Shown here in pieces: positions 27,418 to 36,423 of a stretch of DNA of 64,000 nucleotides. The notes beneath the pieces were generated by a model. That model had not been told where the DNA came from, made no database searches, and saw nothing but the letters and a program-made list of their open reading frames with translations. Each line of letters opens with the position of its first letter. The first letter of the stretch is position 1. This DNA is from JAQUBU01 sp036677685 (lineage in GTDB: Bacteria; Bacillota; Syntrophomonadia; Syntrophomonadales; Syntrophomonadaceae). A program made the translations under genes and the position numbers. The DNA lies in the NCBI GenBank assembly GCA_036677685.1, contig JAVBWA010000021.1, positions 1 to 64,000 of the forward strand, read 5' to 3'.

Positions 27418-28362
27418 ATGAGTTTCTCAAATGAGGTAAGAAATGAACTGGCCCGTATAATTCCAGAAAAGGAATGTTGCGTAAAAGCCGAACTTCTAGC
27501 CTTAATGGCGGTAAATGGGACTGCGGATAAAACCGGAACAGGGGATATCCTGCTGCGTACGGTTGCCGAGAATGCTGCTACCGTTCGAAAAATATACAAG
27601 CTGTTTAAAGAAGCCTACCAGCTGCAGGCTGCGGTTAAAGTTATAAAACAGCGAAGGTTTAACAAGCAGCACATTTATGAAGTAGAAACGCTTTTGCAGC
27701 CGGACAAGTTCTGGATAATGAACGAGTTAAATTTGGCCTTTGATCAGGGGAAACCAAAAGCTTTCAACAAGCGTCTTCTGCTCAGGAAAAATTGCTGCAA
27801 GAGAGCCTTTTTAAGGGGGATTTTCTTGAGCCGGGGATTTTTAAACCGGCCCGAGGTCGATTATCACCTGGAGATAGTAGTCAATGACCGCTGGCTGGCG
27901 GCTGAAATTCAAGAACTGCTGGACAAGTTTGCCCTGGAAGCACGGGGTATAGAAAGAAAAAACAACCTGGTGCTTTATATCAAGGAAGGCGAAAAAGTAG
28001 CGGACTTTTTAAGAGTGGTTGGTGCCAGCAAAGCCCTTTTGGATTATGAGAATGTGCGCATAATTAAGTCCATGCGCAATGAAGTAAATCGCCAGGTAAA
28101 TTGTGAAACTGCCAATTTGAGTAAAACCATTGATGCATCTTTGCGGCAGCTTGAGCTTATACAAGGGCTGGCCGACGGCGAGGGCCTGGAAATACTGCCG
28201 CCTCATTTACGGGAATTGGCCTTGGCTCGCCTCACTTACCCTGATTACAGCTTGAAAGAACTGGGAGCCGCTATGAACCCGCCGCTAAGCAAATCAGGTG
28301 TGGCTTATCGCATGCGAAAGCTTGAGCGATATATTGAAGAAATTCCTGATTGTGGGAATTAA
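27418..28362 (+). CDS. whiA: WhiA, sporulation/cell-division DNA-binding protein
   Basis: 314 residues. An N-terminal LAGLIDADG-like region (FLRGIFLSRGFLNRP) is followed by a C-terminal helix-turn-helix (LTYPDYSLKELGAAM, then KSGVAYRMRKLERY). WhiA regulates sporulation in actinomycetes and affects division and chromosome segregation in Firmicutes. The homing-endonuclease fold has lost nuclease residues in this family. Start ATG with GAAAGGA. Third gene of the conserved cluster. Confidence 0.95.
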   Translation: MSFSNEVRNELARIIPEKECCVKAELLALMAVNGTADKTGTGDILLRTVAENAATVRKIYKLFKEAYQLQAAVKVIKQRRFNKQHIYEVETLLQPDKFWIMNELNLAFDQGKPKAFNKRLLLRKNCCKRAFLRGIFLSRGFLNRPEVDYHLEIVVNDRWLAAEIQELLDKFALEARGIERKNNLVLYIKEGEKVADFLRVVGASKALLDYENVRIIKSMRNEVNRQVNCETANLSKTIDASLRQLELIQGLADGEGLEILPPHLRELALARLTYPDYSLKELGAAMNPPLSKSGVAYRMRKLERYIEEIPDCGN

Positions 28363-28493
28363 GGAACCCGATTACTTAGGGGAATGTTTTGTACAATAGA
28401 AGGTATTTAGAGCTTTTTGAAGAATATTAATGGTATACAAAAAATCAAGCATAATAAACCATATAGATAGAGAGAGATTTAGGGGGGACAATT

Positions 28494-29885
28494 ATGAAAC
28501 TGGTACAAGATATTTCTTTGCAGCAACAACAAAAATTGCTGATGACACCGGAATTGCGACAAGCTATTGCCATCCTGCAGATGTCCACCCTGGAGCTTAG
28601 CGAATATATTCAAAAAGAACTTGAGGAGAACCCCTTTCTTGAGGAAAGGGAGCGGGAAGAACAGGCAGATCTTGAAAAGGCTAAAGAAGAACAAGATAAA
28701 GCGAAACTGGAAGAATGGCTGGACTACTATAACGAAGGCGATACCGCTTATATAAACAAAGACCAGGAATTGGAGAAGTCATTTGAAAACTTCTTAACCC
28801 GCCGGCCCAGTCTATATGAACACCTGGAATTTCAATTGCATTTGGCGAGCCGGAATGAAGAAGATCTGGTTATTGGCAACTACTTGATTGGCAGTATAGA
28901 CAGCAACGGATATCTTTGTATTGATCTTAAGGAAGCAGCAGGCAAATTGAGTGTCAGCCTGCAAAAGGTAAATGAAGTTCTGGAAATAATACATACCTTC
29001 CATCCCCATGGAGTGGGCGCCCGGGATTTGCCCGAATGCCTCCTCTTGCAGCTAAAACATTTCGGCAAAGAGAGTTTTCTGGCCCGCCGGATAATTGAAC
29101 AGCACTTGCCTGATCTGGCCGGCGGCAAACTTAACAAGATAGCCCAGGCCCTTTGTGTTACAGTTCTTCAAGTTCAGGAAATCTCCGACTTGATCAAGAC
29201 CCTGGACCCCAGACCCGGTCTACAATATAACAATAACAACGAAATAAAGTATATAATGCCGGATGTATTTGTCGAAAAAGTTGAGGGTGAGTATGTAGTA
29301 ATCGTAAACGACTCTCATTTTCCGCGCTTGATAGTTAATCATGTCTATGACAGCATCATACGCTCACATGATTCTTCCTCCCAGGACGCAAGAAAGTATC
29401 TTGAAGAAAAAATGGGTTCGGCTATCTGGCTGATCCGGAGCATTGAACAAAGGCGTATGACACTGTACAAGGTAGCTCGTTGCATAGTCGATATTCAAAG
29501 CGATTTTTTGGACCGGGGGGTTGAATATATCAAACCCCTTAACCTGCGTCAGGTAGCATCAATGGTTGAAGTACACGAATCAACCGTAAGCCGGGCAACC
29601 ACCAACAAATATATTCAGACTCCCCAGGGTCTGTTTGAGATGAAATACTTTTTCGGTACCGGGGTTCAATCTTCGCATGGCGCGGAGAAAGTATCCTCCA
29701 AGAGCATAAAACGTAAAGTGGAGGAAATAATAGCTGCCGAAGATTGCGGCCACCCCTTGAGTGATGAAGCTATTGCGGAGATTTTGAAGAAGAGAGGGAT
29801 CAGGATTTCGCGGCGGACTGTAACCAAGTACCGCCAGGAAATCGGCATATCCTCGGCCATGGGCCGCCGGAGATATGAAAGCTGA
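28494..29885 (+). CDS. rpoN: RNA polymerase sigma-54 factor
   Basis: 463 residues. The Gln/Leu-rich activator-contact region I is at the N-terminus (LQQQQKLLMTPELRQAIAIL), then an acidic linker (about 50-80), the core-binding domain, the HTH (LRQVASMVEVHESTVSRATT) and the C-terminal RpoN box (RISRRTVTKYRQEIGI). It directs polymerase to -24/-12 promoters, which need enhancer-binding ATPases; none is in this window. GGGGGG lies before the ATG. Confidence 0.96.
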   Translation: MKLVQDISLQQQQKLLMTPELRQAIAILQMSTLELSEYIQKELEENPFLEEREREEQADLEKAKEEQDKAKLEEWLDYYNEGDTAYINKDQELEKSFENFLTRRPSLYEHLEFQLHLASRNEEDLVIGNYLIGSIDSNGYLCIDLKEAAGKLSVSLQKVNEVLEIIHTFHPHGVGARDLPECLLLQLKHFGKESFLARRIIEQHLPDLAGGKLNKIAQALCVTVLQVQEISDLIKTLDPRPGLQYNNNNEIKYIMPDVFVEKVEGEYVVIVNDSHFPRLIVNHVYDSIIRSHDSSSQDARKYLEEKMGSAIWLIRSIEQRRMTLYKVARCIVDIQSDFLDRGVEYIKPLNLRQVASMVEVHESTVSRATTNKYIQTPQGLFEMKYFFGTGVQSSHGAEKVSSKSIKRKVEEIIAAEDCGHPLSDEAIAEILKKRGIRISRRTVTKYRQEIGISSAMGRRRYES

Positions 29886-29896
29886 CCACTAAAAGA

Positions 29897-29924
29897 CAAG
29901 GGGCGCCAGGCATGGCGCCCCTTG
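29897..29924. terminator. Bidirectional hairpin between rpoN and etfA
   Basis: CAAGGGGCGCCA pairs perfectly with TGGCGCCCCTTG across GGCA, between two convergent genes. Weak T-rich tracts flank it, so it can serve both strands. Confidence 0.75.
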
Positions 29925-29929
29925 TTAGC

Positions 29930-30886
29930 TTATTTATTCAGGGCTTTCTTTAATTCCGCAATCAACTGCGGTACAACCTTGTAAATATCTCCGACTATTC
30001 CATAGTTTGAAACTTCGAATATGGGTGCGTTTTCATCGCTGTTGACAGCACAGATGACTTTCGAATCTGTGATACCGGTCAGATGCTGAATCTGCCCGGA
30101 AACCCCCAGACCGATATAGACTTCAGGTTTAACCTTGATACCCGATAAACCTATACAGGTATCTTCGGGAAGCCAGTGCAATTCCTCAGAGATAGGCCGA
30201 GTGCAGCCGATTTCGGCCCCCAGCAGTGCCGCCAGTTCCCGGGTCATTTGCAGGTCGGCTTCATTTTCCAACCCCCGGCCTACACAAACCACTACCCGTG
30301 CTTCAGTAAGATTAGCAGCTTCACGCAGGCGCGGTTTCTTATCTACAAGCTTCACAAGCGAAGGCGGCGGAGCAGGCAGTTCTATTATCTGACCTTCCCG
30401 TCCGTTCTGGGCGGAACCGGCTTTAAAATTTCCGGCCGGGATGGTAGCCATCTGTGGGCGGGTGGTACAAACAACTTTCTGTACAGCCGCACCGCCAAAA
30501 ATAAGCCGTTCCATTTCCAGATTCTTATCTTTATCAAGGGTGACTCCCATACAATCGCTGCATAGTCCGGTATCAAGGGCGGAGGCGACCACAGCCGCCA
30601 TTTCTTTACAGCGCAGGGAACCACCGAAAAAGAAGATATCGGGTTGCTCCTGACGGGCGATATCAGTTATTACCGGAGTATAAGAACTTATGGTTTGATC
30701 CGGTGGTAAAGCCGGCAGCAGATAGACCTGATCAGCGCCATGAGCTATATAATCATCAGCCAGAGCCCGGTCTTGCCAGAGAAAGGCGGCCAGTTTGAGG
30801 CCTAACTGTTTGGCTAATTCCTGACCTGCATTGATAAGCTCCAGGCTGTGTTGACAATCTTCAGCTAAAATCCATATTCCTGACAT
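29930..30886 (-). CDS. etfA: Electron transfer flavoprotein, alpha subunit
   Basis: 318 residues. The C-terminal FAD-binding half carries VCVGRGLENEADL, GCTRPISEELHWLP, YIGLGVSGQIQHLTG and the ending VNSDENAPIFEVSNYGIVGD. With EtfB it passes electrons from acyl-CoA dehydrogenase to a membrane quinone or oxidoreductase. It starts right after the etfB stop codon (no gap), so the two are translated together. Whether this pair bifurcates electrons cannot be told from sequence alone. Confidence 0.94.
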   Translation of the reverse strand: MSGIWILAEDCQHSLELINAGQELAKQLGLKLAAFLWQDRALADDYIAHGADQVYLLPALPPDQTISSYTPVITDIARQEQPDIFFFGGSLRCKEMAAVVASALDTGLCSDCMGVTLDKDKNLEMERLIFGGAAVQKVVCTTRPQMATIPAGNFKAGSAQNGREGQIIELPAPPPSLVKLVDKKPRLREAANLTEARVVVCVGRGLENEADLQMTRELAALLGAEIGCTRPISEELHWLPEDTCIGLSGIKVKPEVYIGLGVSGQIQHLTGITDSKVICAVNSDENAPIFEVSNYGIVGDIYKVVPQLIAELKKALNK

Positions 30887-31660
30887 CTACTTCACCCCCT
30901 CCACAACACCCTGTTTCACTAAAACATCGGCCAACTGGCTGATATCTTGCGGCTCGCTGCCCAGTTTTATGCCGTTTCGTTCCATATTGGCCTTGCTGAT
31001 GGATACGGTTTTAAGACAGGGTTCAAACGTGCCGGTTAACTCATCCTGGCCAATATCAATTACCGGTTTTTTGGAAGCCGCCAGAGTATCTTTAAGACCT
31101 GGTATACGCGGTGAGTTGATATCGGGTAAAACCGTAATTAGGGCTGGCAGCGGCACTGAGAGTATTTCTACGCCATCTTCAAGTTTGCGTTCCACTATAA
31201 TTTGGTTCTGTTCCAGTTCGATTTTCTGGACAAAGGAAACACAGGGAATACCCAGTTTCCCTGCCAGGCGCGGGCCTACCTGTCTGGCGTAAAGATCACT
31301 GGAACCTTCACCGCAGATAATCAGGTCGTACTGTATCGACGAACTTATGACCTCGGCGAGAATAGATGCGGTTTGGGAAGGCTCCAGATTATCGAAGGCC
31401 GGATCGTTAATGAAATAGGCTTTTTCCGGACCACGGGAGAGCGCGTCTTTTAAACCCTTGGTGTCATCGGGTTTACCAACCGTAATAGCATTAACACTGC
31501 CGCCATGCTTTTCCTGCAGGCGTACTGCTTCTTCAATTGCATTACGATCATAATCACTGATTTTGTAATCTACCCAGTCCAGATCCAGTTCTTTGCCGGA
31601 GCCGGCCCGAATATAGGCTTCATCAACTACCCATTTGAAGCAACAAAGAATATTCGGCAT
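30887..31660 (-). CDS. etfB: Electron transfer flavoprotein, beta subunit
   Basis: 257 residues. EtfB signatures are present: ISDYDRNAIEEAVRL near residue 35, GEGSSDLYARQVGPRLAGKLG in the nucleotide-binding half, and LPALITVLPDINSPR. It forms the heterodimer with EtfA. The upstream neighbour is an acyl-CoA dehydrogenase on the same strand, 142 bp away, with a long hairpin in that gap. The set is consistent with butyryl-CoA oxidation or its reverse. Confidence 0.94.
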   Translation of the reverse strand: MPNILCCFKWVVDEAYIRAGSGKELDLDWVDYKISDYDRNAIEEAVRLQEKHGGSVNAITVGKPDDTKGLKDALSRGPEKAYFINDPAFDNLEPSQTASILAEVISSSIQYDLIICGEGSSDLYARQVGPRLAGKLGIPCVSFVQKIELEQNQIIVERKLEDGVEILSVPLPALITVLPDINSPRIPGLKDTLAASKKPVIDIGQDELTGTFEPCLKTVSISKANMERNGIKLGSEPQDISQLADVLVKQGVVEGVK

Positions 31661-31705
31661 TTGAGCTCACCTCACATTTAATGGTTAAGGGGTTATTAAA
31701 AATAT

Positions 31706-31752
31706 GGGGCGAGAAGCAAGGATTATTCCCCCTATCCTATGCTCTTCGCCCC
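31706..31752 (-). terminator. Long hairpin between acyl-CoA dehydrogenase and etfB
   Basis: GGGGCGAGAAGCA and TGCTCTTCGCCCC pair with a small mismatch, extended by AGGAT/ATCCT inside. Read on the minus strand it is followed by ATATTTTTAAT. It may be a terminator or an attenuator that sets the ratio of acyl-CoA dehydrogenase to EtfBA. Confidence 0.6.
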
Positions 31753-31802
31753 TGACATGATTTGGAGCACCTTTACAGGTCAGCCCCCCATCTTAAAGCT
31801 TG

Positions 31803-32942
31803 CTAGCGCAGTACATTACCAGCGATTACCATACGCTGGGCTTCTGATGTTCCTTCATATATCTCGGTAATTTTAGCATCGCGCATCAGCCGTTCAACTT
31901 TGAATCCTTTGCAGTAACCATATCCACCATGGATTTGAACAGCCTTGGAGGCGTGACGGTTGGCCATCTCGGCAGCGAAAACCTTGGCCATGGCTGCTTC
32001 TTTACTAAACGGTTTGCCTTGATCTTTCAAATAGGCTGCATGGTAGGTGAGGAAGCGTGCTGCTGAAATATCGGTATACATGTCAGCAATCATCCATTGA
32101 ATAGCCTGGTTTTTGGATATGGGTTTGCCAAATTGAATTCTCTGTTTGGCATAACTTATGGATTCATCCAGGGCGGCCTGGGCGATCCCCACCGCCTGGG
32201 CTGCAATGCCAATGCGGCCGTGGTCGAAAGTAGCCATGGCAATCTGTACACCCTGGCCTTCCTTGCCGAGGAGGTCTTCTTTGGGAACCCGGCAATCTTT
32301 TAAAATCATTTCAGAAGTTTGGGAAGCCCGAATACCCATTTTATAAAAATGCTGGCCGACTTTTAAGCCGGGATTGTCTTTGGAAATAATGAAAGCACTC
32401 ATTCCTTTGGGTCCCAGCGATTTGTCGGTAAAAGCAAAGATCACGAAAGTATCGGCTACCGGGCCGTTTGAAGTAAAGGTCTTGGTACCGTTCAGAACAT
32501 AAGCATCGCCATCCAATACAGCAGTAGTGGTAGCAGCCCCAACGTCAGTTCCAGCGCCGGGTTCGGTTACTCCAAAAGCTCCAATTTTCTGACCCTTGGC
32601 TAGAGGAACCAGGTATTTTTTCTTTTGTTCTTCAGTGCCGTAATTGAAAATAGGGCCGCTGGCCAGCGAGGTATGACAGGAAAGAGTAAATCCCGTCGCT
32701 GCACAGGAACGCGAGAGTTCTTCAACAACGATGGCATAAGTCAGGTAATCTACACCTGCTCCGCCGTATTCCTGCGGGTAAGGCATCCCCATCCAATCAC
32801 CTTCGGCGAGCTTCTTAATCACCTCTTCCGGGTAGCGGCTATTCTCATCGATCTCCACTGCAACGGGGTCTACGTACTTGCGCGTAAATTCACGCATATT
32901 TTCCCGTATCAATTCCTGCTCTTCGGATAGTTTAAAATCCAT
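31803..32942 (-). CDS. Acyl-CoA dehydrogenase (short-chain/butyryl-CoA type)
   Basis: 379 residues, full length. FAD and substrate motifs: GAFGVTEPGAGTDVGA near residue 120, a G(M)RASQTSE loop, and the C-terminal KITEIYEGTSEAQRMVI with the catalytic Glu. These short-chain enzymes oxidise acyl-CoA to enoyl-CoA, or run in reverse, using ETF. It lies with etfB-etfA and a divergent-side MarR gene upstream (same strand). In a Syntrophomonas-like organism it would serve butyrate beta-oxidation; chain-length preference is inferred. Confidence 0.93.
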   Translation of the reverse strand: MDFKLSEEQELIRENMREFTRKYVDPVAVEIDENSRYPEEVIKKLAEGDWMGMPYPQEYGGAGVDYLTYAIVVEELSRSCAATGFTLSCHTSLASGPIFNYGTEEQKKKYLVPLAKGQKIGAFGVTEPGAGTDVGAATTTAVLDGDAYVLNGTKTFTSNGPVADTFVIFAFTDKSLGPKGMSAFIISKDNPGLKVGQHFYKMGIRASQTSEMILKDCRVPKEDLLGKEGQGVQIAMATFDHGRIGIAAQAVGIAQAALDESISYAKQRIQFGKPISKNQAIQWMIADMYTDISAARFLTYHAAYLKDQGKPFSKEAAMAKVFAAEMANRHASKAVQIHGGYGYCKGFKVERLMRDAKITEIYEGTSEAQRMVIAGNVLR

Positions 32943-33276
32943 GCCAGCATCTCCCTTCCCTAAATACTAAAATTTAAGCACTCTACAATATATTCCGGTC
33001 GGTTTAATAACATCCTTCTTCTATCTGCATTCTAAACAACTATTAAATAGATTGTCAACAATTAATTTGTATACCAACTAATTATCTTTCGACATGAAAT
33101 GTGGCAGAATCTATCGGACTGGATTAAGAATTATGATTGCTATTTAAGAAAGGTTTTATACAGGCATACAAGCGTAGAGATTGTGTAAGATCTCAGGGTG
33201 ACCGCAAGAAGTGAAGATCAAGGTATTCAGCAAACCAGCTATCATGGAGAAAATAATTTTCTGCAGTAAAATCCTG
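32943..33276 (-). promoter_or_regulatory. Control region of acyl-CoA dehydrogenase with candidate MarR operator
   Basis: This 334-bp gap has no gene. At 33066-33077 lies the near-perfect dyad TTTGTATACCAA, centred on GTATAC and framed by AATTA/TAATTA. Its size and position between the marR gene and the dehydrogenase suit a MarR-family operator. No single promoter stands out. Confidence 0.4.
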
Positions 33277-33693
33277 TTAATTTCCGGGGTTCAACTTATG
33301 CAGCAGTTGTTTTAGAGTTTCAGATTGGATTTCATCCATTTCGCGTACCGCTTTCTGGTTAGCGTTAAATATGGCCTGGGTAACCGGTCCTTCAAGCTCT
33401 CGCCCCTTTTGGGTCAACAATACCTGTAAGGCGCGCCGGTCTTTGGGGTCGGCTTTTTTTTCAATTAGCCCGCGGCTTTCCATACGGTCTAGTATACCGG
33501 TAACCGTAGAACTGTCCAGGTAAAGTCTTTCGGCAATTTGCTTCACCGTTTGACCATTTTCATCCCATAGACATTTCAATACTCCATATTGCCCGGGTGT
33601 GACTCCAAAGGGAAGAAGTTCCGCTTTGAACAGGTGATGCACCGAAAGCTGCGCTTTGGTAAGTATAAAGTTTATGCACTGTTCCAATTCCAT
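33277..33693 (-). CDS. MarR-family transcriptional regulator
   Basis: 138 residues. A winged helix spans residues ~30-100 (PGQYGVLKCLWDENGQTVKQIAERLYLDSSTVTGILDRME in pieces), with the wing motif KKADPKDRRALQVLLTQKG. Such proteins are ligand-released repressors; fatty-acyl or phenolic ligands are known for relatives. It lies upstream of acyl-CoA dehydrogenase-etfBA on the same strand, so local control is a reasonable inference. GGAG lies before the ATG. Confidence 0.9.
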   Translation of the reverse strand: MELEQCINFILTKAQLSVHHLFKAELLPFGVTPGQYGVLKCLWDENGQTVKQIAERLYLDSSTVTGILDRMESRGLIEKKADPKDRRALQVLLTQKGRELEGPVTQAIFNANQKAVREMDEIQSETLKQLLHKLNPGN

Positions 33694-33768
33694 TTTTATT
33701 CTCCTTTATTTATGCGCCGACTGTCCCAGGGTAATATATGAGGCTTGATTTTGAAAGCAATAGCGCTT

Positions 33769-33963
33769 TTTAAGCACCGGAAAAAACTGCGGAGCAGTTT
33801 CAACACAATTTAATCATTCCCGAAGGGAATCAATATAAGTGGTCCCCGTAGGGGGCAACACACCGCTGCAACGAGGCAGGAGACATATTTAAAATCATTC
33901 CCTTAGCTTCACTCAAGGCACAAAACGTAATGAAAAGATTTCTTTCAGACTTTCGCCTCGTTA
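33769..33963 (-). repeat. Intergenic repeat, copy C (full length, inverted)
   Basis: The reverse complement begins TAACGAGGCGAAAG and continues to CTGCCTCGTTGCAGCGGTG, the CCCCCTACGGGG and TTCCCTTCGGGAA hairpins, GAAACTGCTCCGCAGTTT and GGTGCTTAAA. The right half is almost identical to copy A; the left third differs. Confidence 0.85.
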
Positions 33964-34038
33964 TAACCCGCTGTCTGTTTTGTTAATAGGACCCCGAGCG
34001 ATTAAAGAAGCGGGGGATATTTTTTTATCTCGTTATTA
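33964..34038 (-). repeat. Intergenic repeat, partial copy joined to copy C
   Basis: On the minus strand it reads TAATAACGAGATAAAA, CGCTTCTTTAATCGCTCGGGG, then TCCTATTAACAAAACAG and directly abuts copy C. It corresponds to the left third found in copies A and D. Copies C and this one are therefore a head-to-tail composite. Confidence 0.75.
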
Positions 34039-34209
34039 TGTAATTATACATTTTATTAAGCACTTGGCAAAAGAGCAAATATTCCTGGCAAAAAAGCATC
34101 ATTTTTCATCAATTGTGATATAATATATTATGAAAAAAGATAATTTTTGAAATGTGTTTGTGAATGCCGGGACTTTTTTGCCCCTCTCGTTCAGATTTGT
34201 CCCTTTCAT
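34039..34209. other. AT-rich spacer upstream of the glycolytic operon
   Basis: No gene is seen. GTGATATAATATATTATG near 34116-34133 includes a TATAAT box without a convincing -35, so it may hold a promoter for cggR-gap. Confidence 0.35.
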
Positions 34210-34335
34210 TTTAAGCATCCAAGGAAACTGCGGAGCAGACCGCTGCAACGAGGTGGGGGGTCAGAACCCAATGCCTGTTTTGTTAACAGGAACCCGAGCG
34301 ATTAAAGAAGCGGGGACATCTTTTCACCTCATTTA
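34210..34335 (-). repeat. Intergenic repeat, copy D (inverted, just before cggR)
   Basis: The minus strand reads AATGAGGTGAAAAGATG, CTTCTTTAATCGCTCGGG, TCCTGTTAACAAAACAGG, CACCTCGTTGCAGCGG, CTGCTCCGCAGTTTCC and GGATGCTTAAA. It lacks the two short CCCCC/GGGGG and TTCCC/GGGAA hairpins. It ends 21 bp before the cggR start and so is likely transcribed in the leader. Confidence 0.85.
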
Positions 34336-34356
34336 ATTAAACATTAAGGATATTAT

Positions 34357-35394
34357 ATGAAAAATTTCTTTAATATAATTGAGAGGTTTGCCCCTGAAGC
34401 CATAGAAATTATGGAAATACGCCTGCGAGTATTGCGGCAGATACTCCACCAGCAACCTATAGGACGCAGGCAGTTGGGCAAAAACCTGAGCTATTCCGAG
34501 CGTCAGGTTCGTGCTGAAATTGAGACTTTGCGAATCAGGGGAGCGGTTTCAATTACTCCGGCAGGAATATATCTGACTCCGTATGGTGAGGAACTCTTAT
34601 GGGATATCGATGAAATAATGCCCTCCTTGTTCAAGATACAAACACTTGCCGAAAGAGTTAAACAAATGTTTAATCTCGAAGAAGTTATAATAGTTCCGGG
34701 TGATTCCTATCATGAAAAAATGGTGCGCAAAGATATAGGCAGAGCTGCAGCCCGGTTTTTAAAAAAACAGCTTTATCCGGGTTGTATACTTTCAGTAACC
34801 GGGGGCAGCACTCTGGCGGAAATGGCCAATGCCATCAGTGATGGATTAAATATCAACGATATATTGGTGGTGCCAGCCCGGGGTGGATTAGGCCAGGATA
34901 TGGAACAACAAGCGGGGGCAATCGCGGCGCGAATTGCCGGCTCAATTGGAGCACAATACCGACTGTTGCATATCCCGGATAACCTGGAAGAAAACACTGT
35001 TGAAATATTAAAGAACGACATTCACGTCCGGGAAGTGGTTGATACTATTAAAGCCAGCAATATTTTAGTGCATGGAATCGGTCCAGCGATGGAAATGGCT
35101 AACCGGCGGGGCCTAACGGCTGACGAAATTGCTGAACTCCAGCAAAATGAAGCATGCGGCGAGGCTTTGCGATATTATTTTGACCGAACGGGCAAGATAA
35201 TTTATGAGGTTCCGGGCATCGGTCTGGAATTGTCTGATTTAAAAAACATTAAAGTAATCATAGCAGTAGCCGGCGGCAGCAATAAAGCTCCGGCGATTGA
35301 ATCGGTGCTGAACAGCGGGCAGCAAAGAGTTTTGATTACAGATGAAGGTGCGGCGGAAAAAATTATAGCGAACAAAAACGGAAAGGATGATTGA
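34357..35394 (+). CDS. cggR: CggR-like central glycolytic gene regulator (SorC family)
   Basis: 345 residues. An N-terminal winged HTH (QPIGRRQLGKNLSYSERQVR, then ETLRIRGAVSITPAGIYLT) is joined to a SorC/DeoR-like sugar-phosphate sensing domain (VTGGSTLAEMANAI, VPARGGLGQDMEQQA, HGIGPAMEMANRRGL). In Bacillus, CggR represses the gapA operon and is released by fructose-1,6-bisphosphate. The same gene order here (cggR-gap-pgk-tpiA-gpmI-eno) argues for the same role. One base separates its stop codon from the gap start. Confidence 0.92.
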   Translation: MKNFFNIIERFAPEAIEIMEIRLRVLRQILHQQPIGRRQLGKNLSYSERQVRAEIETLRIRGAVSITPAGIYLTPYGEELLWDIDEIMPSLFKIQTLAERVKQMFNLEEVIIVPGDSYHEKMVRKDIGRAAARFLKKQLYPGCILSVTGGSTLAEMANAISDGLNINDILVVPARGGLGQDMEQQAGAIAARIAGSIGAQYRLLHIPDNLEENTVEILKNDIHVREVVDTIKASNILVHGIGPAMEMANRRGLTADEIAELQQNEACGEALRYYFDRTGKIIYEVPGIGLELSDLKNIKVIIAVAGGSNKAPAIESVLNSGQQRVLITDEGAAEKIIANKNGKDD

Positions 35395-35395
35395 C

Positions 35396-36400
35396 ATGGG
35401 CGTTAAAATTGCGATCAACGGTTTTGGCAGAATCGGACGGTTGGTGGCCCGGATAGCTAGCGGGCGCAAGGATATTGAACTGGTGGCTGTTAATGACCTG
35501 GGCGATCTGAAGACCGGTGCTCATCTTTTTAAGTATGATTCGATACATGGCGAATTTAAGGGTGATCTTAGTATTGATGGGGATAGCTTGATAATCAATG
35601 GTCAGAGAGTGAAATACTTATCGCAAAAAGATCCTGAGCAATTACCGTGGAAGGAGATGGGTGTCCAGGTTGTTGTCGAGGGAACGGGTGTGTTTCGAAG
35701 CCGGGATAAAGCGGGCAAACATTTGAAAGCCGGGGCCAAGAAAGTTGTAATAACGGCTCCGGGCAAGGATGTAGACCTGACCATGGTAATGGGAGTTAAC
35801 GAGCAAAGCTATTTGCCCCAGCATGATGTAGTCTCCAATGCTTCCTGCACCACCAACTGCCTGGCTCCGGTGGCCAAGGTTCTCTTAGAGGAGTTCGGCA
35901 TTGTCAAGGGGATGATGAATACCATTCATTCCTATACCAATGATCAGCGGGTGCTGGACCTGGAGCATGACGATCTGCGCCGGGCCCGTGCAGCTTCGGT
36001 TTCCCTGATTCCGACCACTACGGGGGCGGCTACCGCCGTAGGTCTGGTCATACCGGAACTGAAAGGAAAGTTGGATGGCATAGCTATCAGGGTTCCTACT
36101 CCTGATGTCTCCCTTTTAGACCTGACTGTGGAGTTGGCAAAATCGGCTACGGCTGAAGAAATAAACAACGCTTTCCGCAAAGCATCAAACGGATCTTTGC
36201 AGGGGATATTGAAATATACTGAAGAACCCTTGGTATCGGCTGACTATCGGGGCGAAGAAAACTCGGCGGTGGTCGATGGGCTTTTAACCATGGTGATGGG
36301 TGATAAAATGGCCAAAGTAATTGCCTGGTATGACAATGAATGGGGTTATTCAGTACGAGTCGTTGATGTAGTTTCCTATATTGCTTCAAAGGGACTGTAA
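35396..36400 (+). CDS. gap: Glyceraldehyde-3-phosphate dehydrogenase
   Basis: 334 residues. The NAD-binding start is KIAINGFGRIGRLVAR and the catalytic Cys lies in SNASCTTNCLAPVAK, followed by TIHSYTNDQRVLD and WYDNEWGYSVRV. It oxidises glyceraldehyde-3-P to 1,3-bisphosphoglycerate. ATG 35396 is chosen over ATG 35387, which lies one base from the GAAAGGA ribosome-binding site. Confidence 0.97.
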   Translation: MGVKIAINGFGRIGRLVARIASGRKDIELVAVNDLGDLKTGAHLFKYDSIHGEFKGDLSIDGDSLIINGQRVKYLSQKDPEQLPWKEMGVQVVVEGTGVFRSRDKAGKHLKAGAKKVVITAPGKDVDLTMVMGVNEQSYLPQHDVVSNASCTTNCLAPVAKVLLEEFGIVKGMMNTIHSYTNDQRVLDLEHDDLRRARAASVSLIPTTTGAATAVGLVIPELKGKLDGIAIRVPTPDVSLLDLTVELAKSATAEEINNAFRKASNGSLQGILKYTEEPLVSADYRGEENSAVVDGLLTMVMGDKMAKVIAWYDNEWGYSVRVVDVVSYIASKGL

Positions 36401-36423
36401 AAATTTATTGGGGGTATGTCATT

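Noticed and set aside
34070..34110. Sigma-54 promoter near CTGGCAAAAAAGCAT
   Set aside because: GG-to-GC spacing is too short for a -24/-12 element.
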